Source of the DNA: Chloroflexota bacterium | Lineage (GTDB): Bacteria; Chloroflexota; Anaerolineae; Aggregatilineales; Phototrophicaceae | DNA length: 64,000 nucleotides | Assembly: GCA_026707225.1 (NCBI GenBank) | Contig: JAPOXG010000001.1 | Coordinates: forward strand, 1-64,000 | Reading direction: 5' to 3' | Shown here: one piece after another, positions 43,246 to 52,820 of the stretch | How the letters are laid out: each line of letters opens with the position of its first letter | Position numbering within the stretch: the stretch's first letter is position 1 | The notes under the pieces: generated by a model | What the model was told of the DNA's origin: nothing | Database searches by the model: none | What the model saw: only the letters and a program-made list of their open reading frames with translations | Program-made: the position numbers and the translations under genes

Positions 43246-46200
43246 TTACTCCGGCAGGACATCGCGCGGCTTGGAGCTGCCTTCTTTGGGCGGGCCGACG
43301 ACGCCGCGTTCTTCCATCAGATCCATCAAGCGCGCGGCGCGAGTATAACCGATACGCAGACGACGCTGCATGAGAGAGATCGAGGCTTTGTCAAGCCGGC
43401 GCACCATGTCAACCGCCGTCTGGTAAAGTTCGTCTTCGTCCGCGTTGGCGTCGCCAGCGGCGCCATCTGAGGTTTTGCCCGTGGTCGGCGACATATCCCA
43501 GAAAGCAGCCTGGGCGGCTTCGAGGCCGACCTCGTCTCCGCTGGACACGTCCTTGGCGCCCGAGTCCGGTGGCAGCGCGGGCAGCGGAATTGGCTCGACG
43601 CCTTCGATGCCGGCCGCTTGCAGCTTCCAGTAACGGATGATGCGGCTGATTTCTTCGTTGGAGACATGCACGCCTTGCATGCGCAGGGGCGCCGGCGAGT
43701 TGCCCGAGAGATAGAGCATATCGCCTTTGCCCAGCAGGCGTTCCGCGCCCGGCTGATCGAGGATGACGCGGCTGTCGACGCTGCCGGCGACGGCGAAGGC
43801 GATGCGCGCCGGGCAGTTGGCTTTGATTAAGCCCGTGACCACATCCACTGACGGGCGCTGCGTGGCAATGACGAGGTGAATGCCGGTGGCGCGCGCCAGG
43901 GCGGCGATGCGGGTGATGGCGCGCTCGGTATCATCGGGCGCCATCATCATCAGGTCGGCCAGCTCGTCGATGATCACGACGATATAGGGCATGGGCGCCA
44001 GGTTGGGGTCGAGGATGCTGTTGTAGTCCACGATGTTGCGGGCGCCGGCTTGGCTGAATTTTTTATAGCGCGCGTCCATTTCAGTCGTCACCCAGCGCAG
44101 CACGCCGATGGTCCGCTCCAGCTCAACGACCACGGGCGCCACCAGATGAGGCAGGCCATTGTAGCCGGTCAACTCAACTCGTTTGGGATCGACCATGATG
44201 AACTTGACGACATCGGGCGAATTGTTGGCGATGATGCTGTTGATGATGGCATTGACGCAGACCGACTTGCCGGAGCCGGTGGTGCCAGCGATCAGCAGAT
44301 GCGGCATCTGCGTGAGATCACCGGAGACCGGCGAACCGTCCACGGAGACGCCGAGCGCGATCGCCAAAGGTGTTTCAATGTTGCGATAGCTTTTGGACGC
44401 CATCACATCGCGCAAGCTGACGCGCGCCGAATCCGGATTGGGCACCTCGATGCCAACATAGCCCTTGCCCGGGACCGGCGCTTCAACGCGAATCGATTTG
44501 GCGCCCAGGGCTAGCTGCAGGTCTTTGTCCAGCTTGGCAATCGCGCCGACTTTGACACGATTCTGTTTGCCCGTCTTGGAGGTCAAATAAGCTGGCTCGA
44601 TACCATACTGGGTAATGACCGGACCCGAATTAATCTCTACGATACGCCCGGGCGCTCCGAAGCTGGCGAGCGTATCCTCGATGATTTGCGCCTGGCGCAT
44701 TAGCGGTTCGCGATCCAGGTCGCCTTCGGTACCGCTGTTGAGCAATTCGCGATAATCGGGGAGATGCCAGTCAATGCGCGGACGCGGCGTGGACATGCTG
44801 CGCGCGGCCGTTCTATCAACACCTGGTTCGATCCTCTCGTCGCCTTTTGAGCCGTTCTCAAGATCTGAAGTTATTGGAAGCTCTGGCGCCGGGGCATCGT
44901 CCTTATGCGTCGGCCGGGCGGCATGATCGTCAATCGCTTCGCTCCGCGCTAATTCTGTTTGGGCTGCCGGCGGCGCTGACGCCACTATGTCGGGCGGCGC
45001 GGCAGAGGGAGCAGAATTGACTTCGGCCTCAGCCGCGGCGCTGTCTTCCTGCTTCGCTTTTGCGCGCGGAGACGCTGTCGATGGCGGCTCGGCTTTGACG
45101 GGCTCGGGCATCGCGGGCTTGGGATGAGTGGCTTGCTGATCGCTCGCAGGCGGCGGCGCGGCGTCGGGCGGCAGCGCGCTCGGAGGTCGGGCCGGTTTCT
45201 GCCAGACCGGCGACTCATGCGTCTGGAATGGCAGATCGTCGCCCAGGTTGAGAAATCGTTCCAGGGCGCCGGCGCTTGGCTCAGGCTTTGGCTGCTGCGG
45301 CGATGGGTCTTCGTCGCTGCGGATCCGTCCGAACAGGCGACTAACGACGCCGGGATTCCGGCTGGTTCCAGCTTCGGCAGTCGCGGCCGCCAGCGGAAGC
45401 GCTTCTCCCGCAGCAGCCGAGAATCGGGCGCGCAAGCCAAAGAGATCGCGCACGCGGCGGGGGACGGGCATCGTGTCTTCGCGTGGCTCGGGCAGAGCCT
45501 GCGGGTCTTGCGATTGTCCTGTCAATTGCGCTGCTGCTGGTTTTGAGACGCGAACGTGAGGCTCATGACCGCCCAATGACGAATGTCGCTGCGCTTCCAG
45601 CCGGGCGGCGCGGCGTTTTGCCGCGTGCTGGCTAATCCTGGTGCGCAACCCGCGCCCGACGCCGATCGCCACCACCGCCAGCTCAGCCATGCTCGAGCGT
45701 GTGATCATCATCGCGCTAAAGGTCATGACCATGAGCATCATGACGAAACCGCCCAGCTCGGTCAGGTTATTGACCAGGGCGCTATAGAGCCATCCGCCGA
45801 GCAGGCCGCCGCCTCGACCGACCTGATAAGATTGCTGCACCAGCGCGTCAACGCAGGAGGAATCGCTGGGGTTGCGGCAGCTATCGAAGCGGGGCATCGC
45901 TGTAGCGTAATTGATGCTTTCGATGAATTGAAAGCATACAAGTACAGCGAGAAAGGCGAGCGCGATGCCGGCGAGGCGCACCGGATCGATCATCGGCGCT
46001 TCTTCTCCGAAGTGGCGGACGATCAGCCATAAGCCCGTGGCGAACATGGTGACCGGTACGGCGACGGCGCCCCAGCCAAGCGCCTGCCCGATCACGGTAT
46101 TGACGCTGCTGATGGCCGCTTGCTCGGCGGAGAGCGCGCTGAAAAAGAAGACGATAGCGCCGAAAACCAGGCCGACCCCGATCAGGTCAAGCTTGCGGTC

Positions 46201-46944
46201 GAGGTCCAGCCAGCCCGCCGAATCGATTCTGGGCGCGCGGCTGGCCAGCGATTCGCGCGAAGCTTCGTCAGCCGCCCGCGACGCGCTTGTAGTGAAGCCC
46301 GCGCCGGGCCGAATATTGGCCGTCGACTTTCCCGGTCCGCTAGCTTGAACCGGACTCCCCGAATTCGCATCGCGCCGTTCTCCTGATGTGTCGGCTTGGT
46401 CACGCATGCCGGCGAGACGCCCGCGCAAATTGCTGATGCCTCCGCTGATGCCGCCTGCAATCGCGGAAAATCGCGATGTCTCGCGCTCCGACTTCGAAGC
46501 AGCCCCCTCTTTTGCCGGTCTAAGACGGGCGCGCAGGCTATCGAAACGGCTCTCCCGCTGGGGCTCGTCTGTTTGTCGGCTTGGCTCGTCTTTCGGCTGG
46601 CGGCGCTGTGCGTCGCGCGCTTTTGTTCCGGGCTTCTTGCCGGCTAAACGCGCGCGCCGCTCTTCGCTGCTGGCGACCGACGGCGCAGGATTCCGCGGCT
46701 TGGCTTTGTTCCGACGGGCGCTGGCCGCCGCGCGCTTCGGGCGCTTGCGCGTCTGGTCTCCGGAAGCATGCGCTGATCTCGAAATCGGGGCGTCTTCAGG
46801 TGGATTATCATCATTCTCGCTATCGCGAAAGGAGCCGTTGCCACCAAGCACATTGGATCTGCGCGAACCGCTGCCGCCAGCTTCGGCATCGAAATACTCA
46901 TCGTCGTCGATGTATTCGGGCTCATTTTCAGCGCGGATTGACAT
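43246..46944 (-). CDS. ftsK: DNA translocase FtsK/SpoIIIE
   Basis: A 1232-residue septal DNA pump. A charged, disordered N-terminus of about 240 residues precedes four membrane segments (about 250-430). A low-complexity linker rich in Pro, Ala and Glu follows (about 440-720), then the motor. The motor has Walker A IAGTTGSGKSVCVN, Walker B YIVVIIDELADLMMMA and RPSVDVVTGLIKANCPARIA. The gamma winged helix (RRLRIGYTRAARLMDLMEERG) reads chromosomal orientation sequences. It is far longer than SpoIIIE (about 790), due to the N-terminal tail and linker. Confidence 0.92.
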   Translation of the reverse strand: MSIRAENEPEYIDDDEYFDAEAGGSGSRRSNVLGGNGSFRDSENDDNPPEDAPISRSAHASGDQTRKRPKRAAASARRNKAKPRNPAPSVASSEERRARLAGKKPGTKARDAQRRQPKDEPSRQTDEPQRESRFDSLRARLRPAKEGAASKSERETSRFSAIAGGISGGISNLRGRLAGMRDQADTSGERRDANSGSPVQASGPGKSTANIRPGAGFTTSASRAADEASRESLASRAPRIDSAGWLDLDRKLDLIGVGLVFGAIVFFFSALSAEQAAISSVNTVIGQALGWGAVAVPVTMFATGLWLIVRHFGEEAPMIDPVRLAGIALAFLAVLVCFQFIESINYATAMPRFDSCRNPSDSSCVDALVQQSYQVGRGGGLLGGWLYSALVNNLTELGGFVMMLMVMTFSAMMITRSSMAELAVVAIGVGRGLRTRISQHAAKRRAARLEAQRHSSLGGHEPHVRVSKPAAAQLTGQSQDPQALPEPREDTMPVPRRVRDLFGLRARFSAAAGEALPLAAATAEAGTSRNPGVVSRLFGRIRSDEDPSPQQPKPEPSAGALERFLNLGDDLPFQTHESPVWQKPARPPSALPPDAAPPPASDQQATHPKPAMPEPVKAEPPSTASPRAKAKQEDSAAAEAEVNSAPSAAPPDIVASAPPAAQTELARSEAIDDHAARPTHKDDAPAPELPITSDLENGSKGDERIEPGVDRTAARSMSTPRPRIDWHLPDYRELLNSGTEGDLDREPLMRQAQIIEDTLASFGAPGRIVEINSGPVITQYGIEPAYLTSKTGKQNRVKVGAIAKLDKDLQLALGAKSIRVEAPVPGKGYVGIEVPNPDSARVSLRDVMASKSYRNIETPLAIALGVSVDGSPVSGDLTQMPHLLIAGTTGSGKSVCVNAIINSIIANNSPDVVKFIMVDPKRVELTGYNGLPHLVAPVVVELERTIGVLRWVTTEMDARYKKFSQAGARNIVDYNSILDPNLAPMPYIVVIIDELADLMMMAPDDTERAITRIAALARATGIHLVIATQRPSVDVVTGLIKANCPARIAFAVAGSVDSRVILDQPGAERLLGKGDMLYLSGNSPAPLRMQGVHVSNEEISRIIRYWKLQAAGIEGVEPIPLPALPPDSGAKDVSSGDEVGLEAAQAAFWDMSPTTGKTSDGAAGDANADEDELYQTAVDMVRRLDKASISLMQRRLRIGYTRAARLMDLMEERGVVGPPKEGSSKPRDVLPE

Positions 46945-47101
46945 ACATCAAAACCGTTCTACTTGGCAGGATGCGCCGTACCACCGACCCGCTCGCGGAC
47001 GGCGTATCAGTCAGCATAGCATAGAACCCAATATCGGGCGATTGAGCTTAGAACAGGTATTCGCGGGAATGAACAGTACGCCGAGAGAGCAGGCGACTGA
47101 G

Positions 47102-48076
47102 CTATGTTTTGAGAAGAACCTTGCCCATGGCGCGCCGGTCCATCAGTTGGCGCAGCGCGGACGGCGCCTCATCCAGGGCGAACACTTGGTGGATATGCGG
47201 TTTGAGCAGCCCGGCGGTGTAGCAATCGGTGAGTATGGCGAAGGAATCGTGAATGACGCCGGGATCATTGCGCAAGTAGGCGCCCCAAAATGTGCCCACA
47301 ATGGAGGCGTTTTTCAGCAGCGCGATGTTCGCCGGCAGCGACGGGATGCGTCCACTGGCGAATCCGATGACCAGGTAACGTCCTTCCCAGGCGAGCCGGC
47401 GCACGGCTTGGTCGAAGAGGTCGCCGCCGACGGGATCGTAAATGACATCGACGCCCCTGCCATCCGTCAGCTCATTCAGACGATCACGCAAGTTTTCCGA
47501 CTTGTAGTTGATCAATTCGTCGGCGCCGTATGCGCGCGCCAGCTCAAGTTTTTCGCGCGTGCTCGCAGCGGCGATGACCTGGGCGCCGAGGCGCTTTCCC
47601 AGCTCAACCGCGGTCAGGCCAACGCCGCCAGCCGCGCCCAGCACAAGCAGCGTTTCGCCCGATTGCAATTGCCCGCGATGGGTCAGGGCGACATGCGATG
47701 TGCCGTAAGCCAGCGAGAAGCCGGCGCCATGCTCATAGCTCATTTCGGGCGGCATCGGCAGAATACCGGCGGCCGGCACGACGACTTCCTCGGCGAAGCC
47801 GCCGTACATCATCGTCGCCATGACGCGCGCCCCGAGCTGCACGCCTTGCGCGTCCCCCGCGATTTCAATGATGTCGCCGGCGACCTCCAAGCCCGGGCTG
47901 AAGGGGAAGGGCGGCTTCAATTGATACAAGCCCTGAATCATTAAGACATCGGGGAAGTTGACACCGCAGGCGCGCACGGCGATTCTGACTTGACCAGCGC
48001 CCAAAGGCGGGCTGGGGACATCGGCGATGGCCAGATCGCCCGGCGTCCCAAACTGGTGGCAAAGCACCGCTTTCAT
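47102..48076 (-). CDS. NADPH:quinone oxidoreductase-like MDR protein
   Basis: A 324-residue zinc-free medium-chain reductase. CGVNFPDVLMIQGLYQ is the quinone-oxidoreductase signature, and LGAAGGVGLTAVELGKRLGA is the NADPH-binding fold. The Cys/His ligands of zinc alcohol dehydrogenases are absent. ATG 48076 is chosen; a TTG four codons upstream is possible. It lies 20 bp after the M42 peptidase stop, so they may be co-transcribed, though no functional link is evident. Confidence 0.87.
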   Translation of the reverse strand: MKAVLCHQFGTPGDLAIADVPSPPLGAGQVRIAVRACGVNFPDVLMIQGLYQLKPPFPFSPGLEVAGDIIEIAGDAQGVQLGARVMATMMYGGFAEEVVVPAAGILPMPPEMSYEHGAGFSLAYGTSHVALTHRGQLQSGETLLVLGAAGGVGLTAVELGKRLGAQVIAAASTREKLELARAYGADELINYKSENLRDRLNELTDGRGVDVIYDPVGGDLFDQAVRRLAWEGRYLVIGFASGRIPSLPANIALLKNASIVGTFWGAYLRNDPGVIHDSFAILTDCYTAGLLKPHIHQVFALDEAPSALRQLMDRRAMGKVLLKT

Positions 48077-48096
48077 GCCGCAGCTCAATCTGCTGT

Positions 48097-49074
48097 TCAG
48101 AGGTCGATCGGATTGGCCAGCAAACCACTCAAGAGGTCGACGCAGGCGCCTACATCGCCGATATCGACCGTTTCGCTGGTCGTGTGCAGATAGCGCGTCG
48201 GGATGGAAATGCAGCCGCTGGGCACGCCTGAGTCGGTCAGTTGGATGACGGAGGCATCGGTGCGGCCGCCGGTCAGCAATTCCAATTGGTAGGGGATGCC
48301 GTCGGCTTCGCAGCGCTCGATCATCCAGTTCTTGATCGCGACTGGCACGACCAGACCGGGATCATGCACTTTGATCGCCGCGCCGCCGCCCAGCTTGACC
48401 TGCATCTTGCTGCCGCGGATTTGATCGCCGCTGGCGGTCACGTCTATGGCGAGGCCGATATCCGGATGCACGCCCTGGGCGGCTGTCTTGGCGCCGCGCA
48501 GCCCGACTTCTTCCTGGACGGTGAAGGCGAAGTAGAGCTCGTTTGGCGTCGCCCGTTTGAGCCGGCGCATCGCTTCGATGGCGACGACGCAGCCGATGCG
48601 ATCGTCCAGCGACTTGGCGACGATTCGCCCCCCGCGCAGCTGCATCTCCCGCATGAAGCCGGCCGGCTGGCCCACAGGCGTGGCGTTGCCATTCCCGTCT
48701 TCTTGCACATCGATGTAGAAGTCGCTGAGCGCTTTGCCGCCGCCTTCCTGAACGGCGATCACGCCGATGGTGCCGTCTTCAAATTGGACGCGATTGCCAT
48801 TGAGCGTGTCGTGACGCAAACCGCCCAGACTGGAGAAGCGCAGGAAACCGCTGTCCGGCTCCTGGTAATTCGCCATCAAGCCGATCTCGTCCATGTGCGC
48901 CGCGATCAGCACTTTTACCCCGCCATCGCCGACGCGGCAAAGCAGATTGCCCAAGCCATCGACCCAGATTTCGTCAGCGAGCGCAGCTACTTCATCGCGG
49001 ATGCGCTGGCGGATGCGGTGCTCATAGCCGGGCGGTCCCCAGGTTTCGACTAGTGTTTTTGTCAGTTCAAGCAT
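48097..49074 (-). CDS. M42-family metallo-aminopeptidase
   Basis: A 325-residue cobalt/zinc peptidase of the tetrahedral aminopeptidase (TET/M42) family, which trims peptides as a large dodecamer. Metal ligands and catalytic residues are visible: His in AAHMDEIGLM, Asp in KSLDDRIGC, the Glu pair in VQEEVGLRG, Asp in AIDVTASGD and His in RYLHTTSETV. It is cytosolic, with no signal peptide. Confidence 0.9.
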   Translation of the reverse strand: MLELTKTLVETWGPPGYEHRIRQRIRDEVAALADEIWVDGLGNLLCRVGDGGVKVLIAAHMDEIGLMANYQEPDSGFLRFSSLGGLRHDTLNGNRVQFEDGTIGVIAVQEGGGKALSDFYIDVQEDGNGNATPVGQPAGFMREMQLRGGRIVAKSLDDRIGCVVAIEAMRRLKRATPNELYFAFTVQEEVGLRGAKTAAQGVHPDIGLAIDVTASGDQIRGSKMQVKLGGGAAIKVHDPGLVVPVAIKNWMIERCEADGIPYQLELLTGGRTDASVIQLTDSGVPSGCISIPTRYLHTTSETVDIGDVGACVDLLSGLLANPIDL

Positions 49075-49212
49075 GAGCGACTGCCTCGTTCATCCAATGT
49101 TGGCAAGCGAGCCTATTGTAACTTGTTTTGCCGGTTGCGCAGGGGGTATCCGCAAAGGCAATGCGCAGCGCGGTTATGCCACCGGCGCTGCCTTTTCCAA
49201 CTCAACCTTCTT

Positions 49213-50616
49213 CTAATGCGCGGTTTGGCTTGGCGAACGCCGCTCCAGCCGCATGGGCAAGCCATCGCGCGGGAACATGGTGATCAAGGCGGCCGGCTTA
49301 ATCTCGACGCCATCGATCAAACGCAGCCGGTAGCGTTGGGCGATCGTCGCCAGCAACAAGTTCGCTTCCATAATGGCGAAGCTGTTGCCGATGCAGACCC
49401 GCGGACCGCCGGCGAAGGGCAAGTAGGCGTATTTGTGCATGTTCTCGATCTCGGGCTGGAGCCAGCGCTCGGGGATGAAGGCGGTCGGCTGTGTCCAATG
49501 CTCCGGGTGGCGATGCAGTAGATAAATCATGACTTGCGCCGTCGTCCCCTTGGGCATGGGGTAGCCGCGGACTTCGGTGTCTTCCGCCGCGGTTCGGCTG
49601 ACCAACCAGACAGCAGGCATGAGGCGCAAGGATTCTTTGATGACGATGTCGGTGTAGGGCAGCTGGCGCAAGTCTGCAAGCGTGGGCGGGCGCCCGCCCA
49701 GCGCCGCGTCCAGCTCGGCGTGCAGCTTGGCTTCGACTTCCGGGTGCTGCGCCAGAAGCCACCAGGTCCAGTTCAAGGTGTTGGCGGTGGTTTCATGCCC
49801 AGCCAGGAAGAGGGTCACCGCCTCGTCCCGCGCTTGCAGGTCGGTCATGCGCTCGCCATCTTCATCTTCGGCCAGCAGCAGCATCGACAGCAGGTCGCCG
49901 CGGTCTTCGCCGGTGGCGCGCCGCTGATTGATGAAGCCGTAGACGATATTGTCCAGCGCTCGGTTGGCGCGCCATGAACGGAGGCGCAGCGGCGTCGGCA
50001 GCCAATGGGGCAGGATGCTGGCGGTATTGTTGGCTTTCTGCACCACCTCCACCGCCTTCTTGACCTGGCTCACCGTGCTTGAGGCATCGGCGTCAAAGAG
50101 CGTCCGCGCGACGATCGTAAGCGTGAGCTCCATCATCTCTTCATCGACATCAACCAGCGCGCCGTCGCTCCAAGTCGCCAGCCGCTTCAGGGTGTAATCC
50201 ACCATGGTGTCGGCGTAAGCGTGTACGCGAATCGCATGGAAAGCGGGCGCCACCAGCCGCCGCTGCCGCTTCCAAAAGTCGCCGTTGCTGGTGACCAGCC
50301 CGTCGCCCATGAAGCGCGCCAAGCCACTCTTGCGGCTGGTATAAGCCGGTCCCTTGATGAAGCGCTTGGCTTGCCGCACGAAGAGCTCATAGATGACATC
50401 GGGGTTGGCAACCGAGTAATTGTGGTCGTCGCCGATTTTGAAATGCCAAACGTCGCCGTAAGTCTCCATCCAGCGGGTGACATGGCTCAGCGGGTCTTTG
50501 AAGAAGCGGCGATAAAACAAATAATTCTGCCAGACGCCTTCGCCCATCTCGGTGGGACCTGGCGGGAACGCGCTGGCTGAGACCGTTCCATCGTAATCGC
50601 TCGCCCCTGGCTTCAT
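49213..50616 (-). CDS. Cytochrome P450
   Basis: A 467-residue haem monooxygenase. FAGGPRVCIGNSFA carries the haem-thiolate cysteine, FLAGHETTANTL is the oxygen-activating I helix, KESLRLMP the ExxR and FIPERWL the PERF region. The overall style is close to the CYP4/CYP102-like group that hydroxylates fatty chains, but the substrate cannot be read. It has no reductase domain and no ferredoxin gene nearby. ATG 50616 is favoured by AGGAG six bases upstream; a GTG immediately precedes it. Confidence 0.93.
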   Translation of the reverse strand: MKPGASDYDGTVSASAFPPGPTEMGEGVWQNYLFYRRFFKDPLSHVTRWMETYGDVWHFKIGDDHNYSVANPDVIYELFVRQAKRFIKGPAYTSRKSGLARFMGDGLVTSNGDFWKRQRRLVAPAFHAIRVHAYADTMVDYTLKRLATWSDGALVDVDEEMMELTLTIVARTLFDADASSTVSQVKKAVEVVQKANNTASILPHWLPTPLRLRSWRANRALDNIVYGFINQRRATGEDRGDLLSMLLLAEDEDGERMTDLQARDEAVTLFLAGHETTANTLNWTWWLLAQHPEVEAKLHAELDAALGGRPPTLADLRQLPYTDIVIKESLRLMPAVWLVSRTAAEDTEVRGYPMPKGTTAQVMIYLLHRHPEHWTQPTAFIPERWLQPEIENMHKYAYLPFAGGPRVCIGNSFAIMEANLLLATIAQRYRLRLIDGVEIKPAALITMFPRDGLPMRLERRSPSQTAH

Positions 50617-50766
50617 CACGCGCTCCTATCACCCCCGCTCCTGCCTCAATCCTAGCCCAAAACGCAGCCTTTGGCTACGCGCGCCACTGTCTGCAATTTG
50701 CCATGTCCCTAGCCTTGCGAGACAATAGGCGATGAGAACGACATGGCGAAATTACGAGGTCTGCCT

Positions 50767-52413
50767 ATGTACACCATTGGACTTGATTTTGGTACGCTGT
50801 CGGGCCGGGCTGTTCTGGTTGACGCGCGCGATGGCGCCGAAGTGGCGGAATCCGTCTTCGATTATCCGCACGGGGTGATGGATAGCGAATTGCCGAGTGG
50901 CCGTAGGCTGCCGCCGGATTGGGCGCTGCAGCATCCGGGTGATTACCTGGATGTCTTCGCTCATACGGTGCCAGCCGTCTTGCGGGCTAGCGGCGTCGCT
51001 CCGCGCGAGGTCAAAGGCATCGCCATCGACTTCACCGCCAGCTCGCCGATGCCGACGACGAGGGACGGCAAGCCCCTGTGCTTTTTGCCCGGGCTGGAAG
51101 ATGAGCCGCACGCTTATATCAAACTGTGGAAACATCACGCTGCTCAGCGCCAGGCCGATCAGATTAACGAGACGGCGCGACAATTGGGCGAGAGTTGGCT
51201 GCCGCGGTACGGAGGCAAAATCTCGTCGGAGTGGTTCTTCAGCAAATTGCTGCAGATCTTGCAGGAGCGGCCCGATATCTATGCGAAAATTGACCGCTTC
51301 ATTGAGGCGGCTGATTGGGTGATCTGGCAGTTGACCGGCGTCGAAACGCGCAATGCCTGCACCGCTGGCTACAAGGCGATGGTGCAGGACGGGGCGTTTC
51401 CAGCTTCATCTTATTTCAAAGCGCTGGACCCGGCTTTCGAGCGCGTGGTGGACGAAAAGGTCGGCCGTGATTTTGCCGAGCTCGGCTCAAAGGCGGGCGA
51501 GCTGAGGCCGCAAATGGCGGAGATGATGGGGCTGCCAGCTGGAATTGCCGTGGCGGTCGCGAATGTCGACGCGCACGTCACCGCGCCGGCCGTCAAAGCG
51601 ACCGACCCCGGCATCATGGTGATGGTCATGGGCACGTCGACTTGCCACATCTTGTCGGGAACGGAACTCGGCGAAGTAGACGGGATGTGCGGCGTGGTCA
51701 TGGGCGGCATCATCCCAGGGCTATACGGTTACGAGGCGGGGCAAAGCGCCGTCGGCGATATCTTCGCCTGGTTCGTCGATCATGGCGTGCCGCCGGAATA
51801 TCATCAAGCGGCAGAAGCCGCCGGGCTCAACTTGCACGAATACTTGGAACGGGAAGCGGCAAAACAGGCGGTCGGCGAACATGGATTGCTCGCTCTCGAC
51901 TGGTGGAACGGCAACCGCAGCACGCTGGTGGATGTCGACTTGACCGGCATGATGCTGGGCATGAATTTGGCGACGCGGGCGCCGGATATCTACCGCGCTT
52001 TGATTGAAGCGACCGCTTTTGGAACGCGCGAGATCATCGAGGCCTTTGAAGCGCGGGGCGTCGAGGTGCGGGAGCTGGTCGCCGCTGGCGGGCTGCCGGA
52101 GAAGAATGCGCTGCTGCGTCAGATTTATGCCGACGTGACGGGCCGAACCTTCAGGCTGTCGGGGTCGGCTCAAGCGCCCGCTTTGGGCTCGGCGATGCAC
52201 GCGGCCGTCGCCGCCGGCATTTATCCGAATATCCAGGCGGCGGCGGAGAAAATGGGTAAGCTGAAAGATGAAGTCGTCGAACCGATAGCGGAGAATCAGC
52301 AGACTTACGACCGGCTCTATCGGGAGTACAGGTCTCTCTACGAATATCTTGGGCGCGGCGCCAATGATGTCATGAAGCGGCTCAAAGCGATCAGACATGA
52401 GGCGCTCGGCTGA
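50767..52413 (+). CDS. araB: Ribulokinase
   Basis: A 548-residue FGGY-family kinase that phosphorylates L-ribulose in arabinose use. TIGLDFGTLSGRAVLVD is the phosphate-binding start. GIAIDFTASSPMP, GKISSEWFFSKLLQIL and MVMGTSTCHIL are AraB-specific landmarks, and VAAGGLPEKNALLRQIYADV is the FGGY-C region. ATG 50767 is preferred because GAGG sits seven bases upstream. No araA or araD is adjacent in the window, so the rest of the pathway must be elsewhere. Confidence 0.92.
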   Translation: MYTIGLDFGTLSGRAVLVDARDGAEVAESVFDYPHGVMDSELPSGRRLPPDWALQHPGDYLDVFAHTVPAVLRASGVAPREVKGIAIDFTASSPMPTTRDGKPLCFLPGLEDEPHAYIKLWKHHAAQRQADQINETARQLGESWLPRYGGKISSEWFFSKLLQILQERPDIYAKIDRFIEAADWVIWQLTGVETRNACTAGYKAMVQDGAFPASSYFKALDPAFERVVDEKVGRDFAELGSKAGELRPQMAEMMGLPAGIAVAVANVDAHVTAPAVKATDPGIMVMVMGTSTCHILSGTELGEVDGMCGVVMGGIIPGLYGYEAGQSAVGDIFAWFVDHGVPPEYHQAAEAAGLNLHEYLEREAAKQAVGEHGLLALDWWNGNRSTLVDVDLTGMMLGMNLATRAPDIYRALIEATAFGTREIIEAFEARGVEVRELVAAGGLPEKNALLRQIYADVTGRTFRLSGSAQAPALGSAMHAAVAAGIYPNIQAAAEKMGKLKDEVVEPIAENQQTYDRLYREYRSLYEYLGRGANDVMKRLKAIRHEALG

Positions 52414-52820
52414 TGTGGCGCGTTCACGGCAAATCGCTATGGTTAAAACTTACAAATCGCGCGCGGTTTGCTCTCTGAGGCGCAGCATTCGCGCGACCGC
52501 GGCTGTCAATCGCGCAGGGCGACGGGAGCGATTCCCCATTCCGGGCGCGCTCTTAACATGAAATCGACAGCGCTTAAGTGATTCTTTGTACGCTGACAAC
52601 AAAACTTGCGCTTGGCACAGCGCCTCACAGCAGGTTGTCAGCAGCAATTCTGATACGATTCTGAATATTGAATCGCTGTGCCCGCCAATGAGTTGTGAGA
52701 AATCACCAAAATGATTGTTCGTAATTGGGATGATATTGCGCTTATCTCTGATGCCTCCCTCAGGATAAACTCACGGACATGGTGCGAGTTTACAGTTAGT
52801 TCGTCTGCGCGGAGGGGAAA
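52414..52820. other. Gene-free interval between araB and amt
   Basis: About 400 bp without a convincing coding frame, RNA gene, repeat or terminator. It becomes AT-richer toward amt and probably holds the amt promoter, but I see no clean -35/-10 pair nor a sigma-54-type site. Confidence 0.5.

Noticed and set aside
46388..47944. 518-codon plus-strand frame across the ftsK/quinone oxidoreductase junction
   Set aside because: It covers the opposite strand of two well-identified genes and has no recognisable domain.
52414..52820. Sigma-54 promoter or riboswitch before amt
   Set aside because: A TGGCAC-like string occurs, but without the TTGC element at the right spacing, and no conserved RNA core is visible.
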